A stretch of 64,000 bases of DNA from Gnetum montanum (Eukaryota; Streptophyta; Gnetopsida; Gnetales; Gnetaceae): contig MNCI01016519.1 in the NCBI GenBank assembly GCA_015680685.1, forward strand, positions 380,802 through 444,801, read 5' to 3'. The position numbers and the translations under genes are program-made. Numbering within the stretch: position 1 is the stretch's first letter; each line of letters begins with the position of its first letter. Of the stretch, positions 57,703 to 64,000 are shown one piece after another. The notes under the pieces are model-generated. The model had not been told where the DNA came from. It ran no database searches and saw nothing but the letters and a program-made list of their open reading frames with translations.

Positions 57703-57833
57703 CTGTGTGACGATCCAGGCCATGATGGAACCCTTGGCCTAGGCAGACACTACAACATGGCCTCGCTTTTCTCTGCAAATGTCAGGTCAGGCACCTTCCT
57801 CCCCTGGCCCTCTACCTCCTTACCCTTGCCCAT
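57703..57833 (-). pseudogene. E4 antisense gene exon 1
   Basis: 131 nt: start MGKGKEVEGQGRK, then a TFAEKSEAML segment, a TAG, and CLPRPRVPSW before the donor CACAG|GTAGGC. E3 exon 1 has the same length, the same start and the same in-frame TAG after AML. The acceptance as exon 1 rests on the match of both copies and on phase agreement with exon 2. Confidence 0.75.
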
Positions 57834-58299
57834 TCCGATGTCCTTTACGCTGCAACTGACAGAGTCTACGCTGAGGTTTAAGTCTACATGCCGAGCTGAA
57901 TCCTCTACGCTGAGTTGGAGCCTATAGGCTCACGCCAAAGTTCAAGCCTCTACGCTCTACGTTTACACTGGGGTTTGAGATTTACATTTACGCTTACGCT
58001 CAATGTTTACGCTTGCGCTCAATGTTTATGCTTACGCTGACACTTCGGATCGCTTCAAATTCACAATGCTCACAACTAACTACCTTATGCTATATATAGC
58101 ACCCCTGCTACCGTCGCCGCCTTACACTTTGCTTCCTTTTTTATTTCTTTTGATTTCTTTTAACGAAAATCGTTCAAAATGTAAAATAAAAATAAAAAAT
58201 AAATATATATAAAACAAGATAAACACTACCACATGCCCACACTAAACGTTTTGACGCGAACTCTCCGATGTAAATTGAATGACAACTGGACATCGTCAA
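57834..58299 (-). promoter_or_regulatory. E4: promoter region of the antisense gene
   Basis: On the - strand a TATA box ctatatatagc (58089-58099) lies about 260 bp upstream of the antisense ATG. Between them are further tacgctg/ttacgct words (57850-58045). Upstream of the TATA box is an A/T-rich tract. No start site is proven. Confidence 0.5.
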
Positions 58300-58620
58300 A
58301 CCACACATTAGGCCTGGTAAGGCCTTAAACTGCCACCCACGGCTCACAAGACGGCCCAGTATGGCTTTAAAACTGCCATCACGGCCCGGTAAGGCCTTAA
58401 ACTACCACATATAGCACACCTTCGGCCCAATAAGGCCTTAAACTACCACAAACTACCATGATGGCCCGGTAAGGCTGTAAACTACCACATTTGGCCCGGT
58501 AAGGCCTTAAACTGCCACTTGCAAATCACATTCAGCCCGGTAAGGCCTTAAACTGCTCACACACGGCCCGATAAGGCCTTAAACTTCCATGTGTCCCGGT
58601 GTGACGATAAACCACCATTG
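58300..58620 (+). repeat. E4 boundary array (b), between antisense gene and RT
   Basis: About nine units of 26-36 bp: ggcccggtaaggccttaaactgccac and variants. The core GTAAGGCCTTAAACT shares TTAAACT with array (a). It lies between the divergent starts of the antisense gene and the RT frame. Confidence 0.85.
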
Positions 58621-58638
58621 TGCATGCACACATGACTT

Positions 58639-60400
58639 ATGCTGCCAGAGAACATGGAACAATACCCATTAGCTCATTCTGCTCTCTGTTTATTGGCAGG
58701 AGCAAGCCCGATGGATTATCAGTGTTTATCCACACCGTTAATCATCGATGGGCCATATGGAAAGATCGCGAGGGACATCGACATAAATCTCATCCACTTA
58801 AGTTTATTAACAGATGACGCAGTCATAGCCTCAACACAACAAACGCTAGATAACTACAAAGGTATGACAAAGCCTCTTGACATAGAAGCTGAAAACATCA
58901 CTGAAGACCCGTTGACTGAAACCCCCATCGTTATGCCTGATGGTGAAACCAAAATATTAAAATTAAGTACATTACTGCAACCTCAACTGGCCAGAGACAT
59001 AGAGGATGTGCTTCGAAACAACATGAAAGCATTCGCTTGGTCATACACGGACATGCCCGGGCTGGATCCTCGAATTGTCTAGCATAATATTATCCTTGAT
59101 CCAAAATTGAGGCCAATGAAGCAAAAGGCACGAAAGGTTAAACCTGAGGTGGCATTGGCAGTTCGTAATGAGATCACCAAGCTTTATCAGGCGTGTTTCA
59201 TTCGGGTTGTCGATTACGCCGATTGGGTATCCAACATGGTCATTATTCCGAAAAAGAACGGAAGTATTCGCTTATGCATTGACTTCCGGGATCTCAATGT
59301 TGCAACCATAAAAGATGATTTTCCCCTACCTAGCATCGATCAACTTGTTGACTCAACCGCTGGGCATGCCCTATTTTCTTTTATGGATGGCTTCTCAGGA
59401 TACAACCAAATACACATTAACCCGGAGCATCAGCTCCGGACTACCTTTATGATACCATGGGAAACCTTTTGTTACAAAATGATGCCCTTCAGTCTCAAGA
59501 ACGCTGGGGCCACATATCAAAGGGTAATGACATTCATTTTTAGTGATTACATGTTGCACTCGCTCAACGACTATGTAGACGACATTGTGGTTAAATCAAA
59601 CACATCAGAACAACATGTACAAGATCTCGACCTAGTACTAAAGTGTTGTTTAAAATATGAGCTGAGACTTAACTCAAAGAAATGTGTCTTTGGAGTCAAA
59701 ACAGGCAAAATGCTTAGATTCATAGCCTCAGAAGCAGGGATACGAGTAGACCCCGATAAAGTTAAGGCCATAACAAACTTAAAACCACCTAGCAACCTTA
59801 CCGAACTCCGAGGTCTACAAGGTAGATTACAATTCATCAGACGTTTCCTAGAAAAACTAATGGACAAGTTGAAATTCATGAACCACTTGCTACACAAGAA
59901 CGTCCATTTTGAATGGACTCTACAGTGCCAAGAAGCATTTGACAATATTAAAGCAGCACTCGTTCAACTACCCACGGTTTATCCACCTCAAAATGATAAG
60001 CCATTTTACATCTACCTTACCACTTCGGACTCGTCAATCACGTCCATGCTTTGCCAGAAACAACATGATGGAACCGAAGTCCCTGTCTATTACTTAAGCC
60101 ATGCATTAGTAGCCCATGAGAAGAAGTATAATGAAGTGGAGAGGTCATGTTTAGCCCTGGTCTTTTCCTTAAAGAAATGGTGACATTACCTCTTCCATAA
60201 CCAAGTTAACATAATCTACAAGGATAATGTGCTCAGAGCCATCATAGGAAACATTTACGAGACAAGTAGAATAGCCCGTTGGAAAGTCATGATAGCTGAA
60301 TTTGTCCTACGCTACATAGCGCAATCATTAGTTAAGGGTCAAGCCATAGCGAATCAAATGACCACGTCACCAACACACGATCAAGCAACGATAGAGCCAT
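58639..60400 (+). pseudogene. E4 reverse transcriptase and first RNase H
   Basis: Frame 1 from about 58639 (possible start MLPENMEQ, though the polyprotein may be joined by splicing). AFAWSYTDMPGLDPRIV ends with TAG at 59080, where E3 has Gln. RT: WVSNMVIIPKKNGSIRLCI, FPLPSIDQLVDS, FMDGFSGYNQI, FSLKNAGATYQRV and the catalytic YVDDIVVKS. The connection and RNase H follow (FYIYLTTSDSSITSML, YYLSHALVAHEKKYNEVE). A TGA at 60181 stands for Arg in E3. The catalytic Asp pair is intact, so apart from stops the enzyme is well preserved. Confidence 0.9.
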
Positions 60401-60850
60401 AATTCCCCGACAAAAATGTAAGTGCAATAGACATAGTAACCAATGACTATGAAGCCATTTTGAACTTTGATGGAGCATCCACCTCTCGAGGGGGAAGTGC
60501 TGCCGCCGTCATCACCTATCCCTCCGGGGAGATCAGACCCTTCGCTTATCGTTTCAACTTTCGTTATACCAACAACATAGCAAAGTACGAAGGTCTCCTT
60601 AGAGGTCTTACAGCAGCACTAGCTTCAGACATCACACGACTTGTGGTCAGAGGAGATTCACAACTGGTTTTGAACCAAGTTACAGATATTTATACATGCA
60701 AAGCGCAACATTTACAACCATACTGTGACTTAGCCAAACATTTAATGAAACGATTTGAAAACATGGACGTGCAACACGTCTCTCGAAACGATAATACCAT
60801 CGTAGACACACTGGCCACCCTAGCATTAAACATATCGCCTGACATGTTCC
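60401..60850 (+). pseudogene. E4 archaeal-type RNase H
   Basis: Starts after a TAA at about 60400. NFDGASTSRGGSAAAVI gives the first Asp. NNIAKYEGLLRGL has Lys where the catalytic Glu (AEY in most Tat elements) is expected. VVRGDSQLVLNQV and VDTLATLAL supply the remaining acidic residues. Its position, between RNase H and integrase, is diagnostic of the Tat lineage. Confidence 0.85.
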
Positions 60851-62187
60851 ATACATTGCCAAGATCCATAATCAGTTGTGCCAAACCAATAACCAATACT
60901 CTTGATACGTTGCTAATTGCATCCGTTAGTACAACACACACAATAGAATGGTATGACGACATAAAAGAGTACCTTCTACATGGTGAAACACTGCGACATC
61001 TAACGAATGCGCAAAAGGACGCGGTACGAAAGTGTTCTCGGCGATATGCACTGGTAGGAGATACATTGTGTCATCGATCTTACGAAGGCATGCTACTAAC
61101 ATGCGTTGGTAGCACTGATGCCCAAACCATCGTTGAGCAAGTACATGACGGACTATGCGGAGGACACATAGCACCTAAGGCAATGGCAACAAAGATAAGA
61201 CGCTTAGGCTATTATTGGCCACATATGGAGTATGACTGTCTCTCCAAGGCTAAAACATGTAGCACCTGTCAAAGACATAGTAATCTGATCCATGTTCCAC
61301 CAAGCGAGTTACATACAGCGCAAATCACATGGCCCTTTCAAAAGTGGGGATTGGACCTTATCGGACCAATAACACCCTCATCTGCTGCAGGGCATAGTTT
61401 CATCATAACCGCGACAAAATATTTCACGAAGTGGGTAGAAGCTGTTCCCCTTCAAAAGACCACATCTAAACACGTATGCAATTTCATTCTTGAAAACATT
61501 GTTACTCGTTTTGGTACCCCCATGACCATCATCACTAATAATGGGCCACAATTTAGCAGTGCCGAAATCAAAACTTTTTGCGAAAATCTGGGGATCAAAA
61601 ACTCATTTTGATCCCCTTACTACCCTCAGAGCAATGGGCAAGCAGAGGCCACAAACAAAACCATCATTACAATACTTAAAAAGATGCTTACCCAAAGCAA
61701 GAAAAGATGGCACGAGCAGCTGGTATACGCATTGTGGGCCTATCATACTACGCATCGGACTTCAACAGGTAAAACGCCATATAGTCTTGTTTATGGTTCA
61801 GAAACTATTTTACCTCTAGAATTACAAGTACCCTCTTTAAGGATCACACTTTCCAGACTCCTCGACAAAGGGCAAAATAATGACCTGCGCATCATTGACC
61901 TGGACTTGGTGGAGGAGGAACGCATACGTGCACTCGATCAGATTGAATGGTACCAAAAACAACAACGGCAACGCCATCGGCATGACATTCATAAGCGCCC
62001 TATCAAAGAAGGCGACCTTGTACTTAAGGTTGTTCGGGAACACCCGGACAAATTCTCAGCCAACTAGGAAGGGCCCTATTTGGTCACCAAAGCATACGAC
62101 AACGGAGCATTCAAGTTAGTTAATATGGAAGGGCATAAGCTTACAAATCCGACCAATCACTTGTTCTTAAAAACGTTCCATATTTGA
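60851..62187 (+). pseudogene. E4 integrase
   Basis: Same frame. Linker, then the zinc-binding region VHDGLCGGHIAPKAMATKIRR and CSTCQRHSN (61140-61280). The core has WGLDLIGPI (61350), ITNNGPQF (61530-61555) with Asn for the second catalytic Asp, and NGQAEATNK (about 61635) with the Glu. TGA at 61609 interrupts it. AYHTTHRTSTGKTPYSLVYG follows, then the C-terminal domain with TAG at 62065 and PYLVTKAYDNGAFKLVNM after it, ending in TGA at 62185-62187. E3 keeps Asp in TDNGPQF, so the Asn is specific to E4 in this family. Confidence 0.87.
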
Positions 62188-62209
62188 GTACAGGCTTAGG
62201 TATGTGAGA

Positions 62210-62580
62210 GTCCTGGCATCACGACTATAAACTGATACCACAGCTCGTCCTGGAATCATGACGGTAAACTGATACCATAGAACAGTCCTAGAATCATAAC
62301 TTAAAAATGATACCACAGCTCGTCCTGGCATCATGATGATAAACTGATACCACACAGTGTCTGCAATGACAATAAACTAGCACCCGTCCAGTACGATAGT
62401 AAACTGCCACAGTTCCACTCGCCAGAGTCCGCTAAGACTATAAACTGGTTTGCCTCTTCACAATCCGCTAAGACTAGAAACTGGCAATGCACCGTCTGCC
62501 ACGACGCTAAACGGGAAATGTCCAACGGGTCATGACATAAAACTAGCCCATGATAGTCCGCTAAGACTATAAACTGGCAA
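62210..62580 (+). repeat. E4 boundary array (c), downstream of integrase
   Basis: Units of about 36-58 bp: gtcctggaatcatgacggtaaactgatacc (four to five units, 62210-62355), then gtccgctaagactataaactggca (62410-62570). All share TAAACTG. Equivalent to E3 22036-22370. Confidence 0.85.
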
Positions 62581-63607
62581 TTTCATCACTGGTTCCTCAA
62601 TCTGTGGCTGCATTCAAACTTCATTAGAATCACTGCATCGCTCGCCATCGGCTGATCTTAACAACATCGCTGCCATTCATATACAGTGCCAAAAATCTCA
62701 TCTGGTGCCTCTGTTCCATCAGTAGCTGTTTAAGTCTAAGCTTACTTACTCACTCATGGTTTTCATGTCTTCTTGAATTTGTGTTTGCAGGATGACACTC
62801 AGAGGTGTTTGCACAAGAATGCACTTCATCATAAGCAGCAAGGTGAGACGTTGTTCACACCGTATGTGGCAAGACTAAATCAAACCATTCACTAGTACAT
62901 CTCCTGTTTCGTATCCTACGTATCCCTCAACACCTTATACTTGGCTACATCCTGAACACATCCGGTACAACCTGAAACATCGAACATACCATTGCATATC
63001 GTGCCACTCTTAAGCGGTTGCAACCCACAACATGGCATTAGAGCATGAGCATAAGAACACAAAAAAAAAATGTCGTCCCTTCCCACATAAAACACAAGAT
63101 GGGATGGCAATTGCCTCGAAAGCAAACGCTCATGTCTAAAACAATCAAGAAACATTCCGTTGCGTGGCCTTGGCTCTCCGCCAACAGGCTCCCCCTAAAA
63201 CACTAAACAAGGGCCCTGTTCCTCCAAAGAATGCAACGCATCATCACGTGGCTTTGGTCTTGCCAACAAGTCCTCTTGGACACTAACCAGTCTTGTTCCA
63301 CCAAGGGACGCACATCTCATGTCTTGATTCTGAGTCTACTAAACAATGGCTATTGAGAAAGGATCAGCATGACCCGTATACACACCAAAAAATCCTCTTC
63401 ACTATGCACAACCTTGATTCCTCCCGAATCCCCACAGTTTCCCTTCCCTATCAAATACAAATTCCATTTTCCACAATCCCATGTATTACTGAACATGGTA
63501 CGATGATGTCTAGTCAAATGGCAAAGGACAAAGTCTCTATCGAGTTGCTTGTGGTGTTTTTCACTTCTTTGTCAATGCTTCTCGGGTCGATTCATCCAAG
63601 CATCACC
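62581..63607 (+). other. E4: region between array (c) and PPT
   Basis: No intact gene. Parts align with the E3 region 20985-22035, including a splice-acceptor-like tgtgtttgcag near 62790 and a duplicated segment of about 75 bp (63175-63310: gccaacaggctccccct... and gccaacaagtcctcttgg...). A frame at 63293-63706 (137 codons) overlaps the LTR start and is likely chance. Confidence 0.45.
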
Positions 63608-63620
63608 AAAGAGGGGCCAA
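63608..63620 (+). other. E4 polypurine tract
   Basis: aaagaggggccaa directly before the LTR; same as E3. Confidence 0.85.
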
Positions 63621-64000
63621 TGAAACACCACAAAATTTCTAGCTTAGTACTTCTCCAACAAGAATCGAGCTCAGTCATGATGTTCCCCAGCATGACTAAA
63701 GCTTGAAGGCCCCACAGACAACTTCAAGCGGAGTCGAACTCAACAAGAAGCATTTCCTTGGGATCCACAGATGACCACGGCAACATCTGGTATCAAACAT
63801 GGCAACTTCGGAGATTAAAATACTTAGTCTTCACCAAGTATACATTCTTAGCGTATATGCCCAAGTTTACATTCTCAGCGTATACACCCAAGTTTACACT
63901 ATCAACGTATACACCTAGCGTATACACCCAAGTTTGCATTCACAGCGTATACGCTCAGCCTGTACAATTGATGTATACGCTCGGCATGCAATCCCCGAAG
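63621..64000 (+). repeat. E4 3' LTR (first 380 bp; runs off the window)
   Basis: TGAAACACCACAAAATTTC and onward matches 46307-46730, including the start of the cagcgtatac cluster from 63848. By eye the two copies differ at a few percent of positions, apart from some missing motif units. The target duplication cannot be checked. Confidence 0.9.

Larger units (their letters stand above)
53265..57833 (-). pseudogene. E4: eight-exon antisense gene between protease and RT
   Basis: Reading right to left, exons are 57833-57703, 56890-56441, 56358-56090, 56000-54954, 54863-54611, 54527-54333, 54247-53463, 53366-53265 (TAA). All seven introns are GT-AG and phases are 2,2,1,1,1,1,0, as in E3. The coding length is about 3.2 kb (about 1085 residues). 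The start ATGGGCAAGGGTAAG is shared with E3. Damage is limited: one stop each in exons 1 (TAG), 2 (TAG), 3 (TAA) and 4 (TGA), and one extra base in exon 5. Exon 7 is open for all 261 codons. The product looks nuclear and multidomain; see the domain entries. The alternative, a host gene flanked by retroelements, is excluded because E3 has the same gene in the same place and orientation. Confidence 0.87.
46307..64000 (+). mobile_element. E4: Tat-lineage LTR retrotransposon with antisense gene (3' end outside window)
   Basis: Same family as E3: 5' LTR 46307-47689, PBS, leader, gag-pro (48380-52606), array (a), antisense gene on the - strand (53265-57833), array (b), RT-RNase H-archaeal RNase H-integrase (58639-62187), array (c), PPT, and the first 380 bp of the 3' LTR (63621-64000). 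Full length would be about 18.7 kb. It is the best-preserved element: gag-pro and pol are each in one frame with only about five or six stops. Those stops and the Asn in the integrase active site mean it is not autonomous as it stands. Confidence 0.93.

Noticed and set aside
63293-63706. 137-codon ORF before the right end
   Set aside because: It crosses the PPT and LTR start and has no counterpart frame in E3.
1-64000. tRNA or rRNA genes
   Set aside because: None seen; the only tRNA-related sequences are primer-binding sites.

Overview
This window is plant (seed-plant) nuclear DNA made almost entirely of nested LTR retrotransposons of the Ty3/gypsy non-chromovirus group. I see no host gene, RNA gene or bacterial feature. 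The evidence is: intact or decayed gag-protease-RT-RNase H-integrase modules, LTR pairs with TG...CA ends, primer-binding sites (tRNA-Asp type in two elements), polypurine tracts, and target-site duplications that pair up in a Russian-doll order. The species cannot be named from the sequence. Runs of N at 34779, 35088 and 41794-41845 mark assembly gaps.

Layout. E0 is an old Athila-like element on the + strand, seen as an integrase tail (1-489) and an env-like remnant (about 42790-44650). E0 is split by E1, a - strand Athila-like element at 1965-42115 with a perfect TTATT duplication. E1's gag is split by E2, a + strand Athila-like element at 9933-39895 (ACGGG/GCAGG). E2's env-like ORF is split, in frame, by E3, a - strand Tat-lineage element at 19436-37273 (ACCGG/ACAGG). 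To the right, E4 is a younger + strand member of E3's family. It starts at 46307 and runs off the window inside its 3' LTR (63621 onward). Insertion order is therefore E0, E1, E2, E3; E4 is undated but least decayed.

The most interesting content is in E3 and E4. Both carry, between protease and reverse transcriptase, a gene on the strand opposite to the element. Its eight exons and seven GT-AG introns can be aligned base by base between the two copies. Five exons have identical lengths (131, 269, 1047, 785 and 102 nt) and all intron phases agree. The predicted protein is about 1085 residues. It begins with what looks like a catalytically dead FCP1/NIF-type HAD phosphatase fold, followed by a long unrecognised domain, a basic nuclear-localisation-like motif, an acidic stretch and a coiled coil. 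Each module boundary of E3/E4 (after protease, before RT, after integrase) carries a tandem array whose units share a TAAACT core. A second motif family built on the palindrome GCGTATACGC recurs in the LTR, the leader and around exon 1 of the antisense gene.

The Athila-like elements E1 and E2 show a second expression device. A 5'-UTR intron of about 210-219 nt ends exactly at the ATG of the env-like ORF in both. In E2 a TATA box lies about 150 bp upstream of the intron, in a context resembling the LTR promoter. All pol genes carry stops or frameshifts, so no element here looks autonomous today. E4 is closest to intact: single-frame gag-pro and pol, each with about five or six stops.
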